64,000 bases of DNA from Bradyrhizobium sp. Rc3b (GTDB lineage: Bacteria; Pseudomonadota; Alphaproteobacteria; Rhizobiales; Xanthobacteraceae). Numbering within the stretch: position 1 is the stretch's first letter; every line of letters starts with the position of its first letter. The notes beneath the pieces are model-generated. The model was given only the letters and a program-made list of their open reading frames with translations. It made no database searches and was not told the origin of the DNA. The position numbers and the translations under genes were made by a program. Where the stretch lies: positions 62,001 through 126,000 of the forward strand of contig NZ_FOUS01000002.1 of the NCBI RefSeq assembly GCF_900114915.1, read 5' to 3'. This document shows positions 1 to 7,904 of the stretch, in pieces.

Positions 1-675
1 CAGGTCGAAGCGATCCTCACCGGCACGACGGGCGTTCTATCTCGCCTCCGCAAAGGGACCATCATTGTCGACTGTTCGACGGCGCTGCCGGAATCGACGG
101 TGCAAATGGCTGCCGCCGTCCGGGCCGCGGGTGGACACTTCCTCGATGCGCCCATGACGCGCACCGCCAGGCACGCGGAAGAGGGAACGCTGAACCTTCT
201 GGTTGGCGGCGAGGAAGCCGATCTTCGCAGCGTCCGCGCAGTTCTTGCCTCTTTCACAGAGGGTGTGGAGCATGTCGGCCCGGTGGGTTTTGGCCATCGG
301 CTCAAGCTGCTCCATAATTACGTGTCGATCGGATTCATGGCGCTGCTCGGCGAAGCTGCCGCACACGCTGCCGATGCGGGCATCGATCCGGCAATCTTCG
401 TCGATGTTCTCGCCAAGGGCGGAGGGGCCGGCGTTGCGCTTCAGCGCATGGCCCCGGCAATTGCGATGGCCGACGCCGGCGCGGTCCCGTTCTTTATCGA
501 TAATGCGCTAAAGGATATCTCCTACTACCAGACGATGGCGAGCAATTCCGGAGCATCCAAAGCGATCGCAGACGGTGTCGGCACTGCCATTGCGGCCGTG
601 GTCGAGAGCGGCCACGGTCAAGCCTACATTTCCGACCTGGCTCGGCTCCTTCGGAAGACGAAACCAGCGGCCTAG
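1..675 (+). CDS. 3-hydroxyisobutyrate dehydrogenase-like oxidoreductase (5' end outside window)
   Basis: The open frame runs in from before base 1 to a TAG at 673-675, so only the C-terminal part is seen. It belongs to the beta-hydroxyacid dehydrogenase family, NAD(P)-dependent oxidation of a 3-hydroxy acid or reduction of its semialdehyde. Visible family marks are VDCST just after the nucleotide fold, FLDAPMTRT in place of the usual DAPVSGG substrate loop, and GHRLKLLHNY with the catalytic lysine. The all-alpha C-terminal domain is intact. The aldehyde dehydrogenase starts 5 bp downstream, so the two probably act in sequence. The altered DAP loop makes the substrate uncertain. Confidence 0.85.
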   Translation, partial: QVEAILTGTTGVLSRLRKGTIIVDCSTALPESTVQMAAAVRAAGGHFLDAPMTRTARHAEEGTLNLLVGGEEADLRSVRAVLASFTEGVEHVGPVGFGHRLKLLHNYVSIGFMALLGEAAAHAADAGIDPAIFVDVLAKGGGAGVALQRMAPAIAMADAGAVPFFIDNALKDISYYQTMASNSGASKAIADGVGTAIAAVVESGHGQAYISDLARLLRKTKPAA

Positions 676-680
676 AGAGA

Positions 681-2192
681 ATGAGTGTTGAGACAGGGAA
701 GACTGACCCAATGACAAAGACTGATATCCGATTTCCCGTAGACGGTCGAACTCGCAAGATGTTCGTCGATGGCGCGTGGGTCGAGGCCCGCTCGGGGCAG
801 GTCTTCGAGACGCGCAACCCTGCGACCGGTGAGGTGATCGGTCGTGTCCCGCGTGGAGATGCCGGCGACATCGACATCGCCGTCGCCGCTGCCCGTCGCG
901 CCTTCGTGGGACCATGGAGCCGCTTCAAGCCGTTCGAGCGACAGGCTCTGCTTCTGCGTATTGCCGATCTGTTCGAGAAGCACTGGGAGGAGATCAGCCG
1001 GTCCGACACGGCCGACATGGGCATGCCGATCGTCAGGACGCGGGCGAACAAGCTTCGCGTGCTCGGCATGCTCAGGTACTACGCCGGCATGGCGACCGCG
1101 ATTCATGGGCAGACGATCGACAATTCGCTTCCGGGCGACATCGTCTCGTTCACACGGAAGGAGCCCGTCGGCGTCGTCGGCGCGATCATTCCCTGGAACG
1201 CCCCAACGGCTGCGTCGGTCTGGAAGATCGGGCCTGCGCTCGCGACCGGATGCACCATCGTGCTCAAGCCTTCCGAAGAGGCACCGCTGACGCCGCTCTT
1301 GATCGCAGATCTGATGAATGAGGCAGGTGTACCTCCCGGCGTCGTCAACGTCGTAACCGGGACCGGCTCGGAGGCCGGTGCGCCTCTGGCCGAACATCCC
1401 GGTGTCGACAAGATTGTCTTCACCGGATCCACGGCCACCGGCCAGGCGATCATTCGCGCGTCGGCCGGCAACCTCAAGCGGGTGTCGCTCGAGCTTGGCG
1501 GAAAGTCGCCGGTCATCGTCTGCGCCGATGCCGACCTCGACAAGGCCGTGCCGATCGCCGCGATGGCCGCCTTTGCCAATTCGGGCCAGATCTGCATCGC
1601 GGGCTCCCGGCTGTTCGTCGAGCGGAAGATCCATGACGAGTTGGTCGAGCGGCTGGGGAAATTTGCCTCGGCCCTGAAAATCGGTGATGGAGCTGATCCC
1701 ACGACGGAGATCGGACCTCTCGTTTCCGAGCGGCAGCTCGACAAGGTCGAAGGCTTCCTGAACAGCGGACGCGATGAAGGCGCCAAGGTCGTGACCGGAG
1801 GCCGGAGACTGAGAGAGGGGAGTTTCGCGAAGGGTAACTTCGTCGAGCCGACTGTCTTCGCCGGCGTCTCCGACAACATGCAGATTGCCCGCGACGAGAT
1901 CTTTGGTCCCGTCATCTCCGCCCTGCCGTTCGATACGCTGGATGAGGCCGTGGACCGAGCCAATGCGACGCCGTACGGGCTTGCGGCGGGCGTCTTCACG
2001 CGCGACGTCAGCAAGGCGCACGTCCTCTCGCGGAGCCTGCGTGCTGGATCGGTTTGGGTGAACACCTATCACGCCATCGATCCCGCGTTGCCGTTCGGCG
2101 GCTACAAGATGAGCGGCTATGGCCGTGAGGGCGGTACCGAGCAGCTTGATGAATACCTGAACACGAAGGGGGTCTGGATCAAGCTGGACTGA
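681..2192 (+). CDS. NAD(P)-dependent aldehyde dehydrogenase
   Basis: A full-length ALDH superfamily enzyme of 503 aa, oxidising an aldehyde to the acid. The catalytic cysteine (about residue 305) lies in SGQICIAGSRLF, the general-base glutamate in LELGGKSPVIV, and the NAD site in IIPWNAP and GSTATGQ. Two starts are possible: ATG 681, just after the preceding gene's stop, or ATG 711 with GGGAAG upstream; the family begins close to the second. It sits in a likely operon with the hydroxyacid dehydrogenase before it. The substrate cannot be read from sequence. Confidence 0.93.
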   Translation: MSVETGKTDPMTKTDIRFPVDGRTRKMFVDGAWVEARSGQVFETRNPATGEVIGRVPRGDAGDIDIAVAAARRAFVGPWSRFKPFERQALLLRIADLFEKHWEEISRSDTADMGMPIVRTRANKLRVLGMLRYYAGMATAIHGQTIDNSLPGDIVSFTRKEPVGVVGAIIPWNAPTAASVWKIGPALATGCTIVLKPSEEAPLTPLLIADLMNEAGVPPGVVNVVTGTGSEAGAPLAEHPGVDKIVFTGSTATGQAIIRASAGNLKRVSLELGGKSPVIVCADADLDKAVPIAAMAAFANSGQICIAGSRLFVERKIHDELVERLGKFASALKIGDGADPTTEIGPLVSERQLDKVEGFLNSGRDEGAKVVTGGRRLREGSFAKGNFVEPTVFAGVSDNMQIARDEIFGPVISALPFDTLDEAVDRANATPYGLAAGVFTRDVSKAHVLSRSLRAGSVWVNTYHAIDPALPFGGYKMSGYGREGGTEQLDEYLNTKGVWIKLD

Positions 2193-2301
2193 GCCGGACA
2201 TTCGTCCAGCTCGCGGCCGGTCGTGGCAATTGCTGTGCCGGCGGGGTGCGGCGAGGGAAGTGACGCTACCACCACAAGATTAAATCTATCGAGCGAGTAT
2301 C

Positions 2302-3381
2302 ATGAAGGACACATATAAGATTGCCGTCGTGCATGGCGACGGAATTGGACCCGAGGTTGGTCGTGCGGCGGTTGCGGTGCTGCAAACCGGTGTCCAGACC
2401 GGTACGCTCGAGTTCGTGGAATACCCGGCGGGCGCCACTCACTTTCTCGAAACGGGAGACTCCTTTCCGTTGGCCTCGTTCGAGGGCTGTCGCGCGGCGG
2501 ACGCCATTCTCCACGGGGCGGCCGGCATTCCCGGTGTGGTTCACCGGGACGGCACCGAAGCCGGGCTGGATTTCACGTTGACGCTCCGCTTCAAGCTGGA
2601 TCTGTTTGCCAACGTGCGGCCCATCAAGCTCTACAACGGGGTACCGTCTCCGCTCGGGCGTCCAGGGTCGATCGACTACGTCATCGTCAGGGAGAACAGC
2701 GAGGGACTGTACGCTGCGCGCGGTGCGGGTGCGCTGCTGCGAGAGGAAGTTGCGGTCGATACGCTGGTCCAGACCCGAAAAGGTATCGAGCGAATCGTCC
2801 GGTTCGCTTTCGAGCTTGCCAGGACGCGAAACGGTTCGCCGAAGGACGGACGGCGCCGCGTAACGTGCTGCGACAAGGCCAACGTGTTGCGCACCTATGC
2901 GTTCTTCCGCGCCGTCTTCGACGAAGTCGCCAAGGACTATCCCGACATCGAATCCGAGCACGTCCTCGTCGATGCGATGACGGTTCATCTCGTCAACAAG
3001 CCGTCGCACTTCGACGTGATCGTCACCGAGAACATGTTCGGCGACATCATTTCGGATCTCGGTGCGGCGACTGTCGGCGGCATGGGCATGGCGCCATCGG
3101 AAGAGGTTGGGGACGGGATCGGTTTCTTTCAGGCCTCGCATGGCTCGGCGCCGGACATCGCCGGGAAGGGACTTGCCAATCCCTATGGGACCATCCTGGC
3201 GTCGATTCTGATGCTGAGGCGTCTGGATCAGCGCTATCGGGACAGCCGGCTGCGGCTTGGGGCCGACAGGATCGAAGCTGCCGTACGCGCCGGGTTGGAA
3301 GACGCTACGCTGAGGACGCGCGACATCGGCGGCAATGCGACGACCAATCAAGTTGTCGATGCACTTCTGAAGTTGCTCTGA
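2302..3381 (+). CDS. isocitrate/isopropylmalate/tartrate dehydrogenase family protein
   Basis: A beta-decarboxylating dehydrogenase of 359 aa, acting on a 2-hydroxy acid with NAD(P) and Mg2+/Mn2+. Family marks are VVHGDGIGPEV at the N-terminus, VRENSEGLY, NMFGDIISDLGA (metal-binding aspartates) and SHGSAPDIAGKG near the C-terminus. It is shorter and more divergent than LeuB and best fits the tartrate/3-isopropylmalate-like subgroup, so true leucine biosynthesis is unlikely. It follows the aldehyde dehydrogenase by about 110 bp and converges on a LysR gene, which may regulate the block. Confidence 0.85.
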   Translation: MKDTYKIAVVHGDGIGPEVGRAAVAVLQTGVQTGTLEFVEYPAGATHFLETGDSFPLASFEGCRAADAILHGAAGIPGVVHRDGTEAGLDFTLTLRFKLDLFANVRPIKLYNGVPSPLGRPGSIDYVIVRENSEGLYAARGAGALLREEVAVDTLVQTRKGIERIVRFAFELARTRNGSPKDGRRRVTCCDKANVLRTYAFFRAVFDEVAKDYPDIESEHVLVDAMTVHLVNKPSHFDVIVTENMFGDIISDLGAATVGGMGMAPSEEVGDGIGFFQASHGSAPDIAGKGLANPYGTILASILMLRRLDQRYRDSRLRLGADRIEAAVRAGLEDATLRTRDIGGNATTNQVVDALLKLL

Positions 3382-3387
3382 GTGCGG

Positions 3388-4284
3388 TCAGCGAAGCTGA
3401 GCCAGACTCGAACGGATCAATGATATCAGTTGCTCGGTGTTCGGACGCCGAGCTGGGCCGCGCGTGGTGATCAAGCCGATCCGGCGAAGCTTGACGTAAT
3501 CGGAGATCGGGACTACCCGAAATTGCTGAACGCCGGCCTGAACCAGCGCGACCCGCGGTACGATTGCGATGCCGAGGCCGGACGCTGCGAGGGCGAGTGC
3601 CGTCGTGGCGGCCTGGACTTCGAACTGCACGTCGAGGCGGACGCCAAGCGTCTCCAGCGTCTCGTCGATCAATCCTCGAACCGCGGTCGTTTTCGACAAC
3701 AGGATGACCGGCTTTTCGACCAGATCGGCGAAGCTGGTGCTCGATTGGCCCTCGTCGAACACTGCTGGTACGCAGGCAACAAGGGGATCCTCAAGGATTG
3801 GCTCGAACTCATAGTCTCCCATGTCGGGGACCTCCGGACCAATACCGAACTCGACATCCTGCCGCTTCAGCAGCTCAAGCATGGGCGCGGTGGAGATCTC
3901 CATGAGCTGCACCTGGCTTCGCGGATGACGGACCTTGAACGTTGCAAGGATGTTAGGAAGCCATCCGGACGCCAGCGTCGGAACGCAGGCCATTCGAATA
4001 TGACGGCTGCGAGACTGAGCTGATTCCGTCAGCTGATCGAGCCCAGACTGGACTTCCTGAAGTGCGCGCTTTGCCTGTTCAAACAGGATTCGACCCTCGG
4101 CGGTGAGCAGCACCTTTTGCGGCGTTCTGCGAAACAGAAGAACGCCGATCTGCTCCTCCAGGTCGCGGACCTGCATGCTCACCGCAGAAGGAGACCGGTT
4201 GGACTCTTCTGCAGCCTTGCGGAAGCTCTCGTGCTCGGCGGCGAGGAGGAAGGTGTGGAGCAGCTTGAGATTGATGTTCGGCAA
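3388..4284 (-). CDS. LysR-family transcriptional regulator
   Basis: A 298-aa LTTR. The winged helix-turn-helix occupies residues 1-65 (LLHTFLLAAEHESFRKAAEE, then SAVSMQVRDLEEQIG); the rest is the LysR substrate-binding domain. It converges on the isopropylmalate-dehydrogenase-like gene with only 6 bp between stops. No divergent partner remains upstream, where the degenerate joint begins, so its native target may have been lost or may be the block to its left. Confidence 0.93.
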   Translation of the reverse strand: MPNINLKLLHTFLLAAEHESFRKAAEESNRSPSAVSMQVRDLEEQIGVLLFRRTPQKVLLTAEGRILFEQAKRALQEVQSGLDQLTESAQSRSRHIRMACVPTLASGWLPNILATFKVRHPRSQVQLMEISTAPMLELLKRQDVEFGIGPEVPDMGDYEFEPILEDPLVACVPAVFDEGQSSTSFADLVEKPVILLSKTTAVRGLIDETLETLGVRLDVQFEVQAATTALALAASGLGIAIVPRVALVQAGVQQFRVVPISDYVKLRRIGLITTRGPARRPNTEQLISLIRSSLAQLR

Positions 4285-4517
4285 GTCCTAATACCTCGAT
4301 GGGTTCTTGCGCGATTCTGGAATGTGGAACGAACCCAGCGCCGATCGACATGTATATCTGTCGGAATAGGCTGCCGTCTTCACGAAAACAAGGCGCCCTC
4401 GCGCTGCAGCATAGTTCCAGATTCATTGAGGCAGATGCTCGTAGCGCAAGCTAGGTGAACGAAGGACCGCGTTTGATCGGCTTGAATTGCTTTGGCTTTA
4501 GCTAGCTCAAATGGGCT

Positions 4518-4630
4518 CATGATGGACTGGAGCGAGAGGCCAGGTTTTTCAATTGGTTAGATGGCGCCGTGTGCGCCACGTGTGCACCGGGAGATCAAAG
4601 AAAATCTGTCCTCGACAAACGTGGCTATGT
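4518..4630. repeat. left copy of a dusA-linked direct repeat (candidate island attachment site)
   Basis: This stretch matches 22665-22780 in the same orientation. Exact shared blocks include TGGAGCGAGAG (4528-4538), TTTTTCAATTGGTTAG (4545-4560) and CGTGTGCACCGG (4579-4590). Its first codons read MMDWSE, the start of the conserved PMMDW motif of tRNA-dihydrouridine synthase A, a known integration target for mobile elements. Upstream of MMDWSE this copy is degenerate, unlike the right copy. Confidence 0.7.
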
Positions 4631-4875
4631 CTTTAGTGCCCTGAACATCGTCGACAAACCGAGCCTGCAGCATCAGCGCCGCCTGAACGCCAAAACGTGC
4701 GCCCAAAAGGGCATTGCCGCGCCGGCTTACCCGCCGAGAACACCAGCCGCATGCAATGATTGCCGACGATGGCGGTGTGCCGACCTTTCCGTGTGCATGC
4801 AACCAAGGGCCAAGGCGAACCATAGTCGGCCAGCGTCCAAACGCCACGATGCTTGACGCCATGGCCTGCAAATAT

Positions 4876-5085
4876 TCACGAGCCTAGAGTGCCTTGTAGG
4901 ATCAGAGGCAGTAGGCCGCCGGCACGGAGGATCTCGCACTCAAGGCCTGTTTCGATTGCGGCGGTCGTCTGGAAGCTGTCGAGCTCGGTTTCGCCGCGAT
5001 GGAGGCGTACAGTCACAGTCCCGCGGGGGTGGATGGCATCGAGCGGAGCATCGATCTCGATCGTGTGGCTTGGGAGTAGGTTCCG
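4876..5085 (-). pseudogene. aconitase C-terminal remnant
   Basis: Read on the minus strand, this piece ends at a TGA (4876-4878). It gives HTIEIDAPLDAIHPRGTVTV, then IETGLECEILRAGGLLPLIL, resembling the extreme C-terminus of aconitate hydratase (DTPxExExxRxGGILxxVL). No upstream frame continues the similarity, so only about 65 residues remain. It lies with fragments of tricarboxylate transport genes, fitting a former tricarboxylate operon. Confidence 0.55.
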
Positions 5086-5344
5086 GCCTTCTCGCGCGAA
5101 AGCTCACCGAGGCGGTCCACGACAATCTGAAAAATCTCGGGGGCGCGGGACAACCGCTGCGACCAGGGGTCTTCTCGCCCGCAACACTTCGTGGTGTCGC
5201 GACGCCGTAGACGAAAACGTCGGAGAGGAGGCCCGATTTGATCAGAGCCGCTTCCACCAGCGCCGTGTTAATGAAGTCGCCGTCGCACCGAACGCCTCCG
5301 CCGATCCGTTCTTGCGTCGACCATTGCGTTGTCCATGCCCGCGA

Positions 5345-5437
5345 TGGCGCATCCTGCTCCCCCTCATCATCCTCTTCACCATCATCGGCGTCTATTGCAG
5401 TGGCAATAACGTTTTCGACGTCTACGTCATCGCGAAG
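5345..5437 (+). pseudogene. tctA (tripartite tricarboxylate transporter permease) remnant
   Basis: About 30 codons read RILLPLIILFTIIGVYCSGN, then NVFDVYVIA, matching the conserved late segment of TctA, where the hydrophobic stretch GVYS.NNS.FD recurs. Nothing on either side extends it. A perfect ATTGC-AGTG-GCAAT dyad (5394-5407) lies inside; it may be chance or a reused activator site for the sigma54 promoter at 5652. Confidence 0.55.
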
Positions 5438-5446
5438 CTCAATGCC

Positions 5447-5567
5447 GCCTTCCGATGCGCAGGCAATCAGGCTCACATTGATGACGAGCCGGCCCGACGT
5501 CCCGAACAGGAGGGTGTAACCATCGGCCGCGCGCCAACAGCCGTTCTGCGTTGCAGCGCGGACGTCA
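5447..5567 (-). pseudogene. tctC (tripartite tricarboxylate transporter binding protein) remnant
   Basis: The minus strand reads ADGYTLLFGTSGRLVINVSL, which resembles the APDGYTLLxGTSGxLxINPxL segment of Bug/TctC periplasmic binding proteins. No start, signal peptide or remaining domain is present. It is opposite in strand to the tctA fragment beside it, so the joint has been rearranged, not simply decayed in place. Confidence 0.55.
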
Positions 5568-5651
5568 CTGTTCATCCATGATGAAACAACCGCGCAGCAA
5601 AGTCCACCCGCGGCTCGGACAATGGCCGTTGGCGCCGCGACATAAATCTAC

Positions 5652-5667
5652 TGGCACAAAAAATGCT
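5652..5667 (+). promoter_or_regulatory. sigma54 (-24/-12) promoter for the alcohol dehydrogenase
   Basis: TGGCACAAAAAATGCT matches the sigma54 consensus TGGCACG-N4-TTGCW, with GG and GC exactly 10 nt apart. Transcription should begin near 5678, leaving a 45-nt leader before ATG 5723. The likely activator is the AcoR-type regulator at 16707-18773. Confidence 0.75.
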
Positions 5668-5722
5668 GAGGCTCGAATGACCCGACGGCGCGCCGAAGTT
5701 CGCCGGGGGCACGGAGGAGAAA

Positions 5723-6775
5723 ATGAGAGCCCAAGTATTGAGAGCCTACGACGAGAAACTGTCCAACGACCTTTGGGTCGGGGAAGAGAAGGTGCCTGAT
5801 CCGAAGCTGACAAAATCAACGGACGTCATCGTCCGCATCGGTGGTGCGGGCGTATGCCGAACCGACCTTCACATCGTCGAAGGCGTGTGGAAGCCGCACA
5901 TGGATCCGAGCGGTGACAAGCTGCTTCCCCTCATTATGGGGCACGAAAATGCAGGCTGGATCGAAGAGGTTGGCAAGGAAGTCGAGGGACTAAAGAAGGG
6001 CGATCCTGTCATCGTCCATCCGAAGATCAGCGGCGGGACGTGTCTCGCCTGTCGCCGAGGATTCGACATGCACGGTCCTGGAACGTTCCCAGGCCTCGAT
6101 TGCAACGGCGGCTATGCAGAGTTCCTTTGCACCTCAGAACGCAACATCGTCCCGCTGCCACGGACTTTGGCGCCAAAGGATGTCGCGCCATACGCTGATG
6201 CAGGCCTCACCGCCTATCGCGCTGTCAAGAAGGCCACGCGTCACCTTTTGCCAGGCGAATCTTGCGTTGTTATCGGTGCGGGAGGGTTGGGCCACATCGG
6301 AATCCAGTGCCTCAAAGCGATGTGTGCGGCCGACATTATTGTCGTCGACAAGTCCGAAGCATCGCTGAAACTGGCCGAAAAATCGGGCGCCGATCATCTC
6401 GTGAAAGCTGACGGCAACGAAGTGGAAGCCGTTCTGGGCCTGACCGGTGGAAACGGTGCGGAAGCAGTGATCGACTTCGTCGGCGAGAAGGGCACGACGT
6501 CGAAGGGCTTGGCAATGACCCGTCCGATGGGCAGCTACTACGTCGTCGGTTACGGCGAGGACATTCGAGTGCCGACAGTCGACATGGTGATAACCGAGAA
6601 AAACATTATCGGCAATCTGGTCGGCACATGGGCCGAACTAACCGAGCTGATGGCCCTTGCGGACCGAGGTCTGGTTGAGCTTGCCACGGCCGAGTATCGC
6701 CTTGCGGACGCCAATAAGGCCTTGCACGATCTCAATGCCGGCAAAATTCATGGACGGGCCGTGTTAATCCCTTGA
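5723..6775 (+). CDS. zinc-dependent NAD(P) alcohol dehydrogenase of the monooxygenase island
   Basis: A medium-chain dehydrogenase of 350 aa, resembling the secondary-alcohol dehydrogenases found beside propane monooxygenases; the expected role is 2-propanol to acetone, or a related alcohol. Catalytic zinc ligands are Cys in GVCRTDLH and His-Glu in MGHENAGW. The Rossmann motif is VVIGAGGLGHIGIQ. The structural-zinc lobe is unusual: CLACRRGFDMHGPG keeps a CxxC but lacks the standard four-cysteine pattern. The start is chosen from the GGAGGA upstream of 5723. It has its own sigma54-type promoter and a strong hairpin after its stop, so it is likely a separate transcript co-regulated with mimA. 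Confidence 0.9.
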   Translation: MRAQVLRAYDEKLSNDLWVGEEKVPDPKLTKSTDVIVRIGGAGVCRTDLHIVEGVWKPHMDPSGDKLLPLIMGHENAGWIEEVGKEVEGLKKGDPVIVHPKISGGTCLACRRGFDMHGPGTFPGLDCNGGYAEFLCTSERNIVPLPRTLAPKDVAPYADAGLTAYRAVKKATRHLLPGESCVVIGAGGLGHIGIQCLKAMCAADIIVVDKSEASLKLAEKSGADHLVKADGNEVEAVLGLTGGNGAEAVIDFVGEKGTTSKGLAMTRPMGSYYVVGYGEDIRVPTVDMVITEKNIIGNLVGTWAELTELMALADRGLVELATAEYRLADANKALHDLNAGKIHGRAVLIP

Positions 6776-6789
6776 AGGATAGCTGCATC

Positions 6790-6823
6790 ATCCATCGCGA
6801 GCATGCATTTCCTCGCGATGGAT
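6790..6823 (+). terminator. stem-loop after the alcohol dehydrogenase
   Basis: ATCCATCGCGAG (6790-6801) pairs perfectly with CTCGCGATGGAT (6812-6823) around a 10-nt loop, 15 nt after the adh stop. There is no T tract, so it may be a 3'-end stabiliser or weak terminator, not a classic intrinsic terminator. Confidence 0.55.
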
Positions 6824-7055
6824 CGAGCGGCCATCGTCATGCTCGCGTGGTGTCGTCTGACGCCATCACCGGAGCCCCGACCGCGTCACGCGCTGAAGCA
6901 GCAGTCCAATCAGATCGGGCTCACGCAAGCTCATATCGCAGTGCAAACACCGCAAAGGTGGACAGTGGTCTGATCTCCGGAGTCTCATTGTGCGCCATCG
7001 TCTCAATTTGCATCGTTGTCAATCTCATATCGATATGATCGCTTAGGAACGCCGT

Positions 7056-7262
7056 ATGAGGTTCGTCCTCGTCAATGGCAGAACACCGTGGCTGAAGACG
7101 TTCTGCATGTCTTGCTCAGAGCCCATTCACGCTCACTATCTGAGAGAATTCAGCACCGGGCTCCCTTTCTGCGATCATGACTGCTACGCCCAGTATACGG
7201 AACGCTGGATCGAGAAGGTCCGGCAATCAAACCAGGCGGCCGGTTTCGAGGGCTATCGCTAG
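7056..7262 (+). CDS. small cysteine-rich (CxxC...CxxxC) protein, unknown function
   Basis: A 68-aa protein with FCMSCSEPIHAHYLRE followed by PFCDHDCYAQY: two closely spaced cysteine pairs about 20 residues apart, a pattern typical of a small zinc ribbon. It has no signal peptide or membrane segment. ATG 7056 follows GGAACG. It sits alone between the alcohol dehydrogenase and the mimA promoter, in the same direction, so it could be a small metal-handling or regulatory partner of the monooxygenase. I do not recognise the family. Confidence 0.6.
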   Translation: MRFVLVNGRTPWLKTFCMSCSEPIHAHYLREFSTGLPFCDHDCYAQYTERWIEKVRQSNQAAGFEGYR

Positions 7263-7447
7263 TCCGAGTGGGCAGGCAACGTATCGGTCTCGGCAATGCG
7301 CGGCCTTCAACGCGAAAGAGTCTGTCGCATCGAGGAGCTGTGTTCAATTCCCAAAGCGCCCAACGTATTGCCCGGGGAAATTCTGGCGCTGCTGCAGCGC
7401 AAACATTGCCGCGAAGTGGCGGTCTCCGCGTTGCTCCGATTCTCATT

Positions 7448-7471
7448 TTGCAACTCTTGTCGCAGTTTGCA
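7448..7471. promoter_or_regulatory. imperfect dyad, candidate upstream activator site
   Basis: TTGCAACT (7448-7455) faces AGTTTGCA (7464-7471), an imperfect inverted repeat about 100-120 nt upstream of the sigma54 promoter, the usual distance for an enhancer-binding protein. One base is missing from the left arm, so this is tentative. Confidence 0.3.
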
Positions 7472-7567
7472 TTTCCGCGGCTCGCCAACCGGGAGCCGCG
7501 ACGTCTCCGTCAGTGCTGATCCTCACCTCCGGCAGTCAGAAATCGATTTGGCGGGGCAAGAGAGCGC

Positions 7568-7583
7568 TGGCACGCCCATTGCA
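7568..7583 (+). promoter_or_regulatory. sigma54 (-24/-12) promoter of the mim operon
   Basis: TGGCACGCCCATTGCA fits the consensus TGGCACG-N4-TTGCW at every specified base, with GG and GC 10 nt apart. Transcription should start near 7594. It faces mimA, and the island encodes its own sigma54 activator. Confidence 0.88.
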
Positions 7584-7904
7584 AAGCTGTTTGGCACAAC
7601 AACGCTGACTGCTCCGTCCGGGGCGAGCCGCGAAAAGAACGAGGGAAGGGGATGTCAAGCTGAGGGCGAACCTCGCGCGGGCTGACTCAATTGCGATCGG
7701 AAGACGGCTGGGTCCGAAGATCGCTCCTGATCATCCCTGAGGCGTTCCACAGTCATCCTGAGACCCTTGCCGATATCAAACGTCCGGCCGTGCAAACGGT
7801 CGCGAGGTGGCCCGTAACGCACGGGTAAGCACTGCTCGGTCCGCGAAGGTCCAGGCAGGCGGAATATCGATGTGGTTTCTGACCCGATCAGGAGGAAAGA
7901 CGAG

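Larger units (their letters stand above)
7263..7904 (+). other. mimA upstream control region, no gene
   Basis: No convincing coding sequence. The region holds a candidate activator-binding dyad (7448-7471), the sigma54 promoter (7568-7583) and a leader of roughly 310 nt before mimA. The long leader contains no obvious riboswitch that I can identify. Confidence 0.6.

Noticed and set aside
672..2201. 509-aa minus-strand frame opposite the aldehyde dehydrogenase
   Set aside because: Low-complexity, Arg/Asp-rich shadow without family similarity; ALDH motifs lie on the plus strand.
4940..5575. 211-aa minus-strand frame as a real gene
   Set aside because: It strings together unrelated fragments (tctC-like piece, wrong frame of the aconitase piece) without a coherent domain.
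6772..7038. 88-aa frame overlapping the adh stop
   Set aside because: It has a poor start context, runs through the strong hairpin at 6790-6823 and has no recognisable features.
7592..7606. second TGGCAC...GC motif just after the mimA sigma54 promoter
   Set aside because: GG and GC are only 9 nt apart; sigma54 requires 10, and the upstream motif is perfect.
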